A stretch of 64,000 nucleotides of DNA from FEN-987 sp964598845 (GTDB lineage: Archaea; Thermoproteota; Bathyarchaeia; 40CM-2-53-6). Positions 34,946 to 43,838 of the stretch are shown here, in pieces. Every line of letters begins with the position of its first letter. Position 1 is the first letter of the stretch. The notes beneath the pieces were generated by a model, which saw only the letters and a program-made list of their open reading frames with translations, was not told where the DNA came from and did no database searches. The stretch spans positions 62,001 through 126,000 of the forward strand of contig CAZRDM010000002.1 in the NCBI GenBank assembly GCA_964598845.1, given 5' to 3'. Both the position numbers and the translations under genes were made by a program.

Positions 34946-36174
34946 CGTCCTTTCTTGACTAGGACCCCAAGCGATAAGCCGGCCAGCAACGAGAGAACCG
35001 CGCTCATTAGGAACGGCGTGTGAGCCCCAAAGAATTCCCAAAGAGCTCCAGCAATAAGTCCGGCTGGCAATGAGGCGATTCCGATTGCCGTGTGTAACAT
35101 GCCGAAGGCTGTGCCGCGGACTTCTGATGGGATCAATTCAGGGATCACCGCTCTCTGAAGCGTGTCAACGATAGCGTAAGAGACCCCATATGCAACAAAT
35201 AGAGGCACCACCCAAACTACTGAACGTGCCATCGCGAAACCTACCATCGTTAGGCCGAAAGTGAAGTAGCCGCTCACAATGATCCAAAGCTTATTCGCCC
35301 GATCACCGAGCAAACCAAAAGGATAGGCGGCTAGTGCGTAGGTCACATTGAAAACTAGGTAAAGACCTACTGTAAAGGTTGGTGGAACACCTAGTGATGT
35401 CGCCCTCAAGAGAAAGAAAGCGTAGCTGAAATTTGCTATTGAGAACAACAGTACTATGATGGTGTACAACTTGAACTTCATTGCGAAGTCCACAGAACCG
35501 AAGATTGTTCGCTTTGTCGTCATCTTCGGCTTTCCAGTCTCCTTCACGCCGAGCCCAAGAGGGATTGTCGCAAGAAGTCCCGGAATCAGTGACAGCAAGA
35601 AGATCGTGGTATAGTAGGTTTTGGACGTAATAACCACCGAAAGTGTCAATGCAACAATGGGTCCCAGAATTGCTCCGACCGTGTCCATGGATCTTGTCAA
35701 ACCGTAGACTTTGCCCAATATTGTTGAATTGGCGAAATCTGCGATTAAGGCATCTTTAGGTGCGGTCCTCGTACCTTTGCCAATACGGTCGAGGACACGG
35801 ACTATGAAGACATCGGCAAGACTTGTGGCCATCGCGAAGAATGGTTTGCTTAGAGCAGAGAGAGTATAGCCGATTATTGCGATTGGTTTTCTGCGATGCA
35901 CTCTATCCGACAGCCATCCCGAGGCAACCATGAGCAGACTTGTTGTTGCGGCGGCTGCACCTTCAACTCCCCCTATTGAAACCATGTTCAGCCCCAATAC
36001 GAATGCCATGAATGTCGGCAGAATTCCGAACACCATCTCACTACTAACATCGGCAAAAAGACTCGTTAGGCCAATGTACCATACTGGTCGTGGGATGCTC
36101 TTACTCTCTGGCAATCGCGCGCTGCCTCGCAGATTGATCAGCCGATTGGCAGATACTGTGGCGAGGTCAGCCAA
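34942..36174 (-). CDS. MFS transporter
   Basis: A 410-residue major facilitator carrier with about 12 hydrophobic segments. The loop after helix 2 reads GWLSDRVHRRKPIAIIGY, the MFS signature, and a second one follows in the other half (FGLLGDRANKLWIIVSGY). The stretch VRVLDRIGKGTRTAPKDALI resembles a subgroup seen near archaeal and bacterial drug or small-solute exporters. The substrate cannot be deduced. The start overlaps the top6A end by 8 bases, so it may be the last gene of the topoisomerase unit; the 3' end overlaps the KaiC-like gene by 4 bases, convergent. Confidence 0.9.
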   Translation of the reverse strand: MADLATVSANRLINLRGSARLPESKSIPRPVWYIGLTSLFADVSSEMVFGILPTFMAFVLGLNMVSIGGVEGAAAATTSLLMVASGWLSDRVHRRKPIAIIGYTLSALSKPFFAMATSLADVFIVRVLDRIGKGTRTAPKDALIADFANSTILGKVYGLTRSMDTVGAILGPIVALTLSVVITSKTYYTTIFLLSLIPGLLATIPLGLGVKETGKPKMTTKRTIFGSVDFAMKFKLYTIIVLLFSIANFSYAFFLLRATSLGVPPTFTVGLYLVFNVTYALAAYPFGLLGDRANKLWIIVSGYFTFGLTMVGFAMARSVVWVVPLFVAYGVSYAIVDTLQRAVIPELIPSEVRGTAFGMLHTAIGIASLPAGLIAGALWEFFGAHTPFLMSAVLSLLAGLSLGVLVKKGR

Positions 36175-37261
36175 TTTCCCTAAGTTTAGCGGGGAGATAC
36201 TTGTCTACAATGTAAGCTAGTCCGTAACGACTAAAAGCCTCCTGCTCTGACTTGCGTTCTACTTTCAGGAATGTTTCGATTTCACGCTTCCAGAGTTTAC
36301 CTTCGTATCTCGGATCCTTCTGAAGCTCGTAGAGCCTCTTGATGTCAAGCTCAGTAAGTGGGTCACTGGGCAGCTTGTACTCCACGATATCAGAAGCCCA
36401 GACACCAGCCCACTTAGCGTCGGGTGTGTTGAGCTCTCTGAGATGAGCAGCATTCGCAGAGCCGGAAATAATTACGTTGGCGATGTGCATTCCCCACGGA
36501 TCTGCGTCGCAGAAAATGTAAACAGTAAGACCCAGCTCTTGACTCAGCCTTCGGATAAGGGCTCTAGTAGCACGAGGCGCCTGACCTGCCGTGTGGATCA
36601 ACAGGGCCTTATACTTTTGGTGGACTCTTTCCTCAATGAAGCGAGTGAAAAGGCCGCCCTTCTCGATGACGATGACCTTGTCTGCCTTGCATCCCACAAA
36701 CTCCGAGTTTGTGAGGGCGGGGCCAATCATCATTCCGTCTGGGTGCGAGGACAGATTGAGTTTCTTTCCTTCATAGCCACGGACAGTGTATTCGATAGTC
36801 AGATCTCCAAATATCGCGCTCCGTTCCTCGGGGAAGACGTTGAAATCTTCTCTGGCGTGTTCAAGGACCGTCTCTAGATCGGTGATTATGTCGTCGCTCT
36901 CGGCTTGGTCAGCGAAACTCATCTCGTAGGCCTGGGCCGAGTAGAAGACATCTCGGAGCGTTGACGTCTTGCCTTCCCTCGTGAGTTGATCGACGAAGGA
37001 TCCCGTCCAGACAAGCTGTGTTAGGGGACGGATGTGCCTGACGTTTCGCGCACTCCGTCGGACGTTGCGATCTCCGAGCACATATTGTCGAGTCTTCTGA
37101 TCGTAGCAGATATTGTTCAATGAGCGGCTCGGCATCTTGACCCAAGGCCACTGTCTCTGAGAGAGTTGAGAATAGAGAGTCTCGCCTAAGTGTTTGAGAC
37201 TGGATAGAACAGACTGTTTCTTCTGTTCAATCCGACTCGCTGTCTTGCTCTTCTTCCTCAT
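36167..37261 (-). CDS. top6A: DNA topoisomerase VI subunit A (Spo11-like)
   Basis: A 364-residue Top6A, which makes the double-strand break in type IIB topoisomerase reactions. The catalytic Tyr lies in LRDVFYSAQAYE (near residue 107). The Toprim domain shows VIVIEKGGLF with its Glu and IFCDADPWGMHIANVI with the Asp-x-Asp. The N-terminal ~35 residues are basic and non-conserved. The start overlaps the end of top6B by 35 bases; GTG or ATG codons a little inside could also serve. Functions with Top6B in relaxing and decatenating DNA. Confidence 0.95.
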   Translation of the reverse strand: MRKKSKTASRIEQKKQSVLSSLKHLGETLYSQLSQRQWPWVKMPSRSLNNICYDQKTRQYVLGDRNVRRSARNVRHIRPLTQLVWTGSFVDQLTREGKTSTLRDVFYSAQAYEMSFADQAESDDIITDLETVLEHAREDFNVFPEERSAIFGDLTIEYTVRGYEGKKLNLSSHPDGMMIGPALTNSEFVGCKADKVIVIEKGGLFTRFIEERVHQKYKALLIHTAGQAPRATRALIRRLSQELGLTVYIFCDADPWGMHIANVIISGSANAAHLRELNTPDAKWAGVWASDIVEYKLPSDPLTELDIKRLYELQKDPRYEGKLWKREIETFLKVERKSEQEAFSRYGLAYIVDKYLPAKLREIG

Positions 37262-38771
37262 GACTCAAAACACTCCTGAGTAACGGGGAAATGTCTGGTG
37301 CCTTGGCTTTCCTTGCCAGCTTCGAAGAGAAGGATGCGATCTTTGGAAGATATTTCTCAAAAACATCTAGTCTACGTCGTTGTTGCGCCAAGTGAACCTT
37401 TTTAGAGAGAAATAGGGAGAGCCGACGTGCGATCTCTCGGACTGCGTTTAGTATCTCCCTCTCTACATCAGGCCGGTCAGCGATGAACTCCTTCCCGACA
37501 GTTTTGTAGGGGACCTTTGTTGAACATATGTGAACGAAAACTGCGATTGGCATGTCTGGGGATGCTTTGTAATGTCGCCAATCGATCTGAGTATTCACAA
37601 CTTTCCAAGAGACATCGCTGGCCTCATCGAAGAGTAATGGAATCTTGTTTGCGAACCTGAAAAGCTTGATTCCGCCTCCGGACTCTATTTGCCCTCCATA
37701 AGCTATGCCGACTTCGACGATGAACGGGAATCCGGAATATGCCGATGGTTTCCGTTGATAGACAGCTACAAACTCGGGGGAAAGTTCCTTCTTGATTCCC
37801 GCCTCAAGCAATTCTTCTCCTAGGGGCGATAGACAACTGGCGTCGGGGGCAAGGAACTTGTATCCCTTCATCGCGTTGACCAGTCGAACAATCTCATCCG
37901 GTGTGAGTTTCTTCGGATTCTTTCTAGCTTGAACATTAGTGTAATCCAAGAAGGATTTTGCTATGGTCCTACCGACTCTGTGGAAATGTGTAACCATGAA
38001 GGCCAGCATAGTTCGTTCTTGGGTGATCTCGATTAGGCGTTTCATCGTCTCAACATCAACGCCATACGGGTGAGGTAGCGTTTGCTGGGGAGGTTTCGGC
38101 ATCTGTGTTGTTGCTCTATGAAACCTGTACAGCCTGCCTCTCGGATCAACGTAGGTTATCGTTGCATATGGAGCCGCGATGGCTGTCTCCATCAGGTAAT
38201 CAAGAATCTTTGACATGGCACGAGTGTAATCTGCTTCGGTTGAGAAGTCGATGACGGTACCGCGCCAATGTTCCTCGTTCGGATGAGCCTTATGCTTTAG
38301 GACAACAGGCTTGTTCTTCTGAATATCAATCATCAACTCGTATCCGTGCATCTTGTTGCGTCCTGTGCTGGAAATGATCCTCGCTGAACCATGAGTAGTG
38401 ATTTGACCGTAGAGTATTGCCATCTTTCCGCCCAATCCAAACGTACCGCGGGTCTGTCGGAGCTTGTACTTGGATCCGAAGAGAACCTGACCGAAGGCGG
38501 AGGGAATAATATCGTGAGGTATTCCTATGCCGTTGTCTTCGATATGAACGTGATATACTCCCGGTCCATCCGTGGGCCCAGATTCATGCGATATTCGGAG
38601 GTAGATATCGGGCGGGATGCCCCTAGTCTCACAAGCATCAAGTGAATTCTCAACAAGTTCACGCACCGTTGAGTATATGGCTCGAGTAGGGTTCGTGAAA
38701 CCCGCGATGTCTCTGTTTCGATAGAAGAAATCCGCCGCCGATATTTCTTGAAATACCTCTTGCAGGGACAT
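37227..38771 (-). CDS. top6B: DNA topoisomerase VI subunit B (GHKL ATPase)
   Basis: A 514-residue Top6B, the ATPase subunit. The Bergerat fold shows RELVENSLDACETR, HIEDNGIGIP and QTRGTFGLGGKMAILYG. The central helix-two-turn-helix region (RLVNAMKGYKFLAPDASCLSPLG) and the transducer domain with the switch Lys region (WRHYKASPDMPIAVFVHICS) follow. The C-terminus ends in an acidic stretch EEEEQDSESD rather than an Ig-like domain. It begins 57 bases after the KH gene on the same strand and is translationally linked to top6A. Confidence 0.95.
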   Translation of the reverse strand: MSLQEVFQEISAADFFYRNRDIAGFTNPTRAIYSTVRELVENSLDACETRGIPPDIYLRISHESGPTDGPGVYHVHIEDNGIGIPHDIIPSAFGQVLFGSKYKLRQTRGTFGLGGKMAILYGQITTHGSARIISSTGRNKMHGYELMIDIQKNKPVVLKHKAHPNEEHWRGTVIDFSTEADYTRAMSKILDYLMETAIAAPYATITYVDPRGRLYRFHRATTQMPKPPQQTLPHPYGVDVETMKRLIEITQERTMLAFMVTHFHRVGRTIAKSFLDYTNVQARKNPKKLTPDEIVRLVNAMKGYKFLAPDASCLSPLGEELLEAGIKKELSPEFVAVYQRKPSAYSGFPFIVEVGIAYGGQIESGGGIKLFRFANKIPLLFDEASDVSWKVVNTQIDWRHYKASPDMPIAVFVHICSTKVPYKTVGKEFIADRPDVEREILNAVREIARRLSLFLSKKVHLAQQRRRLDVFEKYLPKIASFSSKLARKAKAPDISPLLRSVLSHEEEEQDSESD

Positions 38772-38828
38772 CAGCGTTCGCCTAAGCTATCATAGGTGCA
38801 GGATAAAGCTGATGATGTGAAGTTCGTC

Positions 38829-39401
38829 TCACGTTGGTGGCTTCTGCCAAAGCTCAAGGGTTCGTCTCTTCTTGCTCTCGCTCTTTATCTTTCTAAGCAG
38901 TTTGTACACAGTAGAATGTTGTTTGCCTTTCAGAAGCAGTTCTATTGCTTCTCTTGCAGCAGTTACGGTTTCGTATTCTCCAAGCATCGCAATTGTGTGT
39001 CCGTACACAGAAACCTTCGCGTCTGTCATCTCCTCTATTAGCCTCCGGATCTTTCCTTCACGTCCAATCACTCGACCCTTTAATCTGGCAATGTTAGCTT
39101 CGTTTCTGCCGAACATTTCTCGCAGATCAATTACATCGAGAACAATGTCCTCCTCAACCAACTTGAACGCTCGTTCCGGAGAAAAACCGCGCGCAATCGC
39201 ACGCACTACATCTCGCACACGAAGCACTGTGGTAGGGTCTTCAGAATCATCCTTTGGGAGAATTTCTACGACTCCAGTTTCGCTTTGAATCATCAGACGC
39301 GTCCTGAAGGCCTGCTCAATCCTGCTCTTGGTGAAGCCATCTTTTCCGATGAGAACACCGACCCGCTCCAAGGGGATGGTTAGGCTAACTTTCGTTTCCA
39401 T
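38829..39401 (-). CDS. KH-domain RNA-binding protein (Pno1/Dim2-like)
   Basis: A 190-residue protein with two KH domains: the first with VGVLIGKDGFTKSRIEQAF, the second with RLKGRVIGREGKIRRLIEEMT, then AMLGEYETVTAAREAIELLLKGKQHSTVYKLL. This is the archaeal counterpart of eukaryotic Dim2/Pno1, which helps mature the 3' end of small-subunit rRNA. The gene overlaps rio1 by 17 bases; Rio kinases work in the same step, so the pair is a small-subunit biogenesis unit. Function is by homology. Confidence 0.92.
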   Translation of the reverse strand: METKVSLTIPLERVGVLIGKDGFTKSRIEQAFRTRLMIQSETGVVEILPKDDSEDPTTVLRVRDVVRAIARGFSPERAFKLVEEDIVLDVIDLREMFGRNEANIARLKGRVIGREGKIRRLIEEMTDAKVSVYGHTIAMLGEYETVTAAREAIELLLKGKQHSTVYKLLRKIKSESKKRRTLELWQKPPT

Positions 39402-40191
39402 TCTCGCTTGTCACCGATGGAATCAACCCTTCAATGGGCTTGACATTTACGCCCAATTTCGAGAAGTACTCATTGATATGATTCAGGTCCCTCTCCAAGA
39501 ACACTTGAGCCATGGGATGTTCCGGTGGAACGGCTTGCGCCAAATCAAAAAAGACGGGATTTGAATCGAGCATCATAATGTTGTACTCGCTTAGATCTCC
39601 GTGAACCAACTTGGCCTTCAGATACAGTCGCTTAGTCGCCTCTATGATCCGGGCATAGACAATATCGGGATCGTTGAGAGTAATTTCTTTCAGGAGTGGA
39701 GCTGGAATGCCCTCTCTCCCAATGAACTCCATCAATAGCACGTTACCGTCAACTCGGATAGGGGCAGGCACATGAACGCCCGCCTGCTGGGCTTGCTTCA
39801 AGTTCCTGAATTCCTTCAGAGCCCAGAGCTTCACGAGGGAACGTGTGTCCTTCCTCGTCTCCTTGAATCTTTCATCTCCTTGAATGTACATCAGTCTACC
39901 TTTCTTGAATTCTGCCGATGTGGTCAGATAGATCTTCATTGCAACAGGTTCATCCCGACGATCGACACACCAGTATATCCTTGATTCCTTACCTGAACGA
40001 GCCACGCCGAAGATGTTCTTGATGTAGCCGCGATTCAGCATTCGGTAGACAATCATGAGCGTTGACTTGTCGAAGACTTCTTCGAGAGCTTCCATCTCCT
40101 CGCTACGTTTTTCTTTCATCAGCTGTTTTACTTCGTAGCGAGCTACCTTCCTACGGAGCTTGCGCTCAGCTGCTGACTCCACTCCTCTCAT
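39385..40191 (-). CDS. rio1: serine protein kinase Rio1
   Basis: A 268-residue atypical kinase of the RIO family that acts in late small-subunit maturation. It has the flexible-loop region KNIFGVARSGKESRIYWCV, the ATP Lys in PVAMKIYLT, VLLMEFIG at the hinge, the catalytic loop LVHGDLSEYNIMM and the metal-binding FFDLAQAV. The N-terminal helix is strongly basic (RKLRRKVARYEVKQL). It lies between aIF1A and the KH protein on one strand. Confidence 0.95.
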   Translation of the reverse strand: MRGVESAAERKLRRKVARYEVKQLMKEKRSEEMEALEEVFDKSTLMIVYRMLNRGYIKNIFGVARSGKESRIYWCVDRRDEPVAMKIYLTTSAEFKKGRLMYIQGDERFKETRKDTRSLVKLWALKEFRNLKQAQQAGVHVPAPIRVDGNVLLMEFIGREGIPAPLLKEITLNDPDIVYARIIEATKRLYLKAKLVHGDLSEYNIMMLDSNPVFFDLAQAVPPEHPMAQVFLERDLNHINEYFSKLGVNVKPIEGLIPSVTSENGNES

Positions 40192-40212
40192 CGTTCAGTC
40201 ATCTTCAAGAGC

Positions 40213-40518
40213 TCAAAGATTGAGGTGGCCTTGGCTACGTAACCAACCTGACTGACTCTCCGTGTATCTCCACAGTATGTCGCCTCTACTGTCAACTTGG
40301 AAATCCCAAGGGGCGACCAAGACAACATCACCCACCTTGATCCAGACTCTTCGCTTCATCTTTCCCCTAATGCGACATACTCTCTCGTGACCGTCAGTAC
40401 ATTTGACCATGAGTCTATCGTAGCCCAACATCTGGCTAACAATCCCAAGCAGTTGCCCTTCGCCAGGCATGACCATTTCCCTCAGTTCCCCTTCACTGAG
40501 GACCTTCTTCTTTCCCAC
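40213..40518 (-). CDS. eif1A: translation initiation factor aIF1A
   Basis: A 101-residue aIF1A that binds the A site of the small subunit during initiation. The OB fold is shown by GQLLGIVSQMLGYDRLMVKCTDGHERVCRIRGKMKRRVWIKVGDVVLV followed by a PWDF strand. The start is GTG, reading MGKKKVLSEGE. A strong AT-rich promoter lies upstream. It heads the unit aIF1A-Rio1-KH-Top6B-Top6A. Confidence 0.95.
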   Translation of the reverse strand: MGKKKVLSEGELREMVMPGEGQLLGIVSQMLGYDRLMVKCTDGHERVCRIRGKMKRRVWIKVGDVVLVAPWDFQVDSRGDILWRYTESQSGWLRSQGHLNL

Positions 40519-40565
40519 AGTTCCACCCCAGATTGAGTTGCGCAGATAGTTGCCCTAGCCTAATT

Positions 40566-40580
40566 AAGAATATAAGAAAA
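40566..40580 (-). promoter_or_regulatory. TATA-like box upstream of aIF1A
   Basis: On the minus strand TTCTTATATTCTTAA lies ~50 bases before the aIF1A start, in the 98-base gap after the DUF424 gene. It is the clearest TATA-like stretch of this region. Confidence 0.55.
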
Positions 40581-40616
40581 TGATTGCCGAGAGAGACAAG
40601 GTCAGGCTACCTTCAG

Positions 40617-40934
40617 TTACATTTTCACGATTTGAACATGCGGGATCCCCGCTATCCTAATGATGGCGGACCGATCCACGAGGCCTTGTTCAACAGCGGC
40701 CGCCACGATTTCTGGTCCAACCAAATTGGCTATGTCAGCATCATTGACGGCCCCGAGAGCTTCAGAAATGCTTGTCTGGACACCCTTATAGAAATCCGCT
40801 TTTACCTCGAGTTTCAATTTTCCTTCTCGAAAAGTCTCGCCGAGCAACTCGGTATCGCAGACAGCTACAAGGGTGTACTTGGCGTCCTTGAAAACCCTGA
40901 CGAATACTTCGTTCACTTCGCAACACTTTCTCAC
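40617..40934 (-). CDS. DUF424 family protein
   Basis: A 105-residue archaeal DUF424 protein. It shows VAVCDTELLGETFREGKLKLEV and ANLVGPEIVAAAVEQGLVD, then IIRIAGIPHVQIV, the conserved core of this family. Function is unknown. The gene overlaps aIF2-beta by 4 bases, a pairing that is frequent in archaea as I recall and suggests a role linked to translation. Confidence 0.88.
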   Translation of the reverse strand: MRKCCEVNEVFVRVFKDAKYTLVAVCDTELLGETFREGKLKLEVKADFYKGVQTSISEALGAVNDADIANLVGPEIVAAAVEQGLVDRSAIIRIAGIPHVQIVKM

Positions 40935-41341
40935 ACGGGAAGGATCGAAGATCTCGCACCGCAGGCTTCACACCTGAGGAAAAGGTATCTTCCTTCCTTC
41001 TCGATTTTGGTATCCGGTCTACTACAGATTGGGCAAATCACAAATCGCTGCGAATAAATGTTAAGTAGCCTAGTCACAGTCCCAACATCAAATCTACCTT
41101 GAAAGATGGCTCTGGAGCCGTCTAGGGACGCGGCCGTTGCCATCTCCTTTGACAGAAACTTCAACAGATGATTCGGATCCCGGTTGATTCTGCTACTGAT
41201 TTCTCCGAAATTCTGGATGATTGTTCTTCTTCCCATTCTTATTCCGACAACCTTGGGTATCTCGAACCGCTCTCCCGTTCCACCTGCCTTGGGCAGATTA
41301 GCGTACGCCCTATCCAATAGCTTCACGTAATCTTCGCTCAT
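40931..41341 (-). CDS. aif2b: translation initiation factor aIF2 beta subunit
   Basis: A 136-residue aIF2-beta that, with alpha and gamma, delivers initiator tRNA. The N-terminal helix MSEDYVKLLDRAYANLP, the central domain (NFGEISSRINRDPNHLLKFLSKEMAT) and the C-terminal zinc ribbon (CPICSRPDTK, then CEACGA) are in order. It is the first gene of the two-gene unit with DUF424. Confidence 0.95.
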   Translation of the reverse strand: MSEDYVKLLDRAYANLPKAGGTGERFEIPKVVGIRMGRRTIIQNFGEISSRINRDPNHLLKFLSKEMATAASLDGSRAIFQGRFDVGTVTRLLNIYSQRFVICPICSRPDTKIEKEGRYLFLRCEACGARSSILPV

Positions 41342-41409
41342 CTCTTGCTTCGTGACTAGTCTGCCAAACGCCCTATTTCATTGCTTCCCTTCATCAGGCG
41401 AAAACATTA

Positions 41410-41571
41410 ATGAGCCGACACCAAGGGTACGACTTGGAGACAATTCTGGAGGGGCCGAAACTAAGCGGAATTATCAAGAGAGCCTTGAAGGGGAATGAAC
41501 CACATCGACTCTCTCGAATAACTATTCGGCCTAGAAGGAGGCGAGGACAAGTTGGGCAAGTGGATTGTTAA
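41410..41571 (+). CDS. possible small protein upstream of metG (53 aa)
   Basis: An ATG frame of 53 codons just after an ATTAATG box, ending 20 bases inside metG. It reads LETILEGPKLSGIIKRALKG in the middle and is Arg-rich at the end. I do not recognise it. metG has its own Shine-Dalgarno (GAAGGAGG), so this frame may be chance or a coupled small gene. Confidence 0.25.
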   Translation: MSRHQGYDLETILEGPKLSGIIKRALKGNEPHRLSRITIRPRRRRGQVGQVDC

Positions 41572-43198
41572 CGCTGCGTGGCCCTACGTTAACTCCGTTC
41601 CCCATCTGGGAACCTTCATTCATCTACTGAGCGCGGATGTTTACGCTAGGTATCTTCGTCTGAGGGGTGAAGAAGTCATCGCGGTAACGGGATCTGATGA
41701 GCATGGGACACCTATCGAGGTTGAAGCCATAAAGAGGGGTATTTCGCCAAGGCAGCTTACCGACGAAATCCATAAGCAAGTCTGCGAGCTGCTGGAAGCC
41801 TACCATATACGGCTTGACAATTACACCAGAACTGAAAGCCCTGTTCACATTCGCTTCACCCAAGAACTCTACAGAAAAGTCTACGAAAATGGATATGTGT
41901 ACACCCAGAGTGTTAACCTTCCATACTGTGAGAAAGATCAAAGATTCCTTCCCGACCGATTTGTGGAGGGAACCTGTCCCCACTGTGGATATGAGGGAGC
42001 GAGAGGAGACCAATGCGACTCGTGTGGTCGTGTCTTGGACCCGCTCGAACTTGCATCATCAAGATGTGTCTTCTGCGGAGCCAGCCCGACAATAAGATCA
42101 TCCACTCATTGGTTCTTTGACCTTCCAAGGTTCCGCGATAGCCTTCGGGCGATCGTCGAGAACAATAGGCAACTACCTGAGAATGCGCGCAACTTCTCCC
42201 TACGCTGGATTGAGGAAGGACTGAAGCCGAGAGCGTTGACTCGGGATAACAAGTGGGGAATACCTGCCCCTTTTCCCGGAGCAGATGGAAAGACAATTTA
42301 TGTTTGGCTTGAAGCAGTCTTGGGTTACGTTTCGGCATCTATTGAGTGGGCTGAGAAATCTAAGAAGCCAGACGCTTGGGAGTATTTCTGGTTCGATAAG
42401 ACAACTCGAAACGTCCACTTCATTGGAAAGGACAATATACCATTCCACGTGATCATCTTCCCTGCACTCTTACTCGCAACTCACGACGATTACGTTCTCC
42501 CGTGGCAAGTTTCCTCGACCGAATTCATTCTCTTTGAGGGACAGAAATTCTCGAAAAGTAAGAAGATCGGGGTATGGATTGATGAAGCACTGAAAATCGC
42601 ACCGGGAGAATACTGGCGTTACGTCTTGATTGCAACGAGGCCTGAAGCTCGAGATGCAAACTTTACTTGGCGCGATTTTGAAGCACACATCAATGCTGAA
42701 CTGAACGATGTTCTCGGAAACTTTGTCCATCGCACTCTTTCATTCATTGCATCGAATTTCGAATCAAGAATCCCTGAACCTCAGACCTTCGAGCAAAAAG
42801 ACGAGAAGATAAAGAATGAAGTTGAAAACGCTCCTTCCAGGGTTGGTTCGCTCTTAGACGACTTTCAGTTGAAGGAGGCGCTGGGCGCGATCATTGAACT
42901 CGCTCGGAGAGGTAACCAATATTTGAGCGAGAGGGAACCATGGCATCTGATAAAGACAGACCGAGGAAGAACGACTTCCACACTCTATCTGGCTTCGCAA
43001 CTTGTTAGATCGATAGGGATCCTGATCTCCCCATTTCTTCCGGAAACATCGAAACAGATCGCAACTCAACTGAATCTTCAAGTTGATGAATCAACGATGC
43101 GATGGTCGGATGCAGGGAAACTCGACCTTAAGCCCAGCCACACAATCGGCAAGCCCAAGCCTCTCTTTCACAAGATCTCGGTGACATTGTCCGCTTAG
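41552..43198 (+). CDS. metG: methionyl-tRNA synthetase
   Basis: A 548-residue class I synthetase that charges tRNA-Met. The HIGH motif is PHLGTF within AWPYVNSVPHLGTFIHLL. A double zinc insertion carries CPHCGYEGARGDQCDSCG and CVFCGAS. The KMSKS loop is KFSKSKKIGVWIDEA. The helical anticodon-binding domain follows; the extra C-terminal tRNA-binding domain found in some bacteria is absent. The start is TTG with AAGGAGG 8-14 bases upstream. Confidence 0.96.
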   Translation: MGKWIVNAAWPYVNSVPHLGTFIHLLSADVYARYLRLRGEEVIAVTGSDEHGTPIEVEAIKRGISPRQLTDEIHKQVCELLEAYHIRLDNYTRTESPVHIRFTQELYRKVYENGYVYTQSVNLPYCEKDQRFLPDRFVEGTCPHCGYEGARGDQCDSCGRVLDPLELASSRCVFCGASPTIRSSTHWFFDLPRFRDSLRAIVENNRQLPENARNFSLRWIEEGLKPRALTRDNKWGIPAPFPGADGKTIYVWLEAVLGYVSASIEWAEKSKKPDAWEYFWFDKTTRNVHFIGKDNIPFHVIIFPALLLATHDDYVLPWQVSSTEFILFEGQKFSKSKKIGVWIDEALKIAPGEYWRYVLIATRPEARDANFTWRDFEAHINAELNDVLGNFVHRTLSFIASNFESRIPEPQTFEQKDEKIKNEVENAPSRVGSLLDDFQLKEALGAIIELARRGNQYLSEREPWHLIKTDRGRTTSTLYLASQLVRSIGILISPFLPETSKQIATQLNLQVDESTMRWSDAGKLDLKPSHTIGKPKPLFHKISVTLSA

Positions 43199-43207
43199 GC
43201 GCTAATA

Positions 43208-43837
43208 TTGCAGGTTCTGAGACTCGACCTTCACGTTCATACGATAAGGTCCTATGATGGACATACGAGAGTTGAAGACCTGCCGAGTCTCATTAGAGAT
43301 AAAGGATTGGACGGTCTGGCCATCACTGAGCATGATAACTTTGACCCTCCGAGCTTTGCCGACGTGCTCATCTTGCCGGGTATCGAGGTCACATCGCGTA
43401 ATGGTCATGTAATAGGGTTAGGTGTTCGCGAGAGAATTCCGCCTAGACTCTCAGCCGATGAAACTATCCGGGAAATCCACAGACAGGATGGTGTGGCTGT
43501 CATTCCTCATCCCTTTGATCCAGTGTGCGAATGCGTAAAGATTGCCCGACTTACTGTCAAGCCGGATGCAGTCGAAGTGATAAATGCTGACGCCCTTTCC
43601 TTTCACATCTCAAACTGGTTGGCTAAGAGGGATGCGAAGAAATTCAATCTTCCACAAGTTGGTGGAAGTGACTCACACATACCCCAATCGATAGGCGACG
43701 CCTACACCCTAGTTCAATGCGAAGGCCGCGACGCAGATAGCTTGATTCAGGCTATCAGGGCAGGGAGAGTGCGCGCCTCTGGACATCCAACATCGGTCAT
43801 GAACAAGCTACGGAAGCTAGGTTACAGGTTCAAATAA
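43208..43837 (+). CDS. PHP-domain phosphoesterase
   Basis: A 209-residue PHP-domain hydrolase. Metal-binding residues appear in LDLHVHTIRSYDG, AITEHDN, LPGIEVTS, VAVIPHPFDP and GGSDSHIPQSIG, in the order of the fold. Members hydrolyse phosphoesters such as nucleoside 5',3'-bisphosphates or histidinol phosphate; without a diagnostic insertion the substrate is open. It starts 9 bases after metG, so co-transcription is likely. Confidence 0.9.
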   Translation: MQVLRLDLHVHTIRSYDGHTRVEDLPSLIRDKGLDGLAITEHDNFDPPSFADVLILPGIEVTSRNGHVIGLGVRERIPPRLSADETIREIHRQDGVAVIPHPFDPVCECVKIARLTVKPDAVEVINADALSFHISNWLAKRDAKKFNLPQVGGSDSHIPQSIGDAYTLVQCEGRDADSLIQAIRAGRVRASGHPTSVMNKLRKLGYRFK

Positions 43838-43838
43838 A

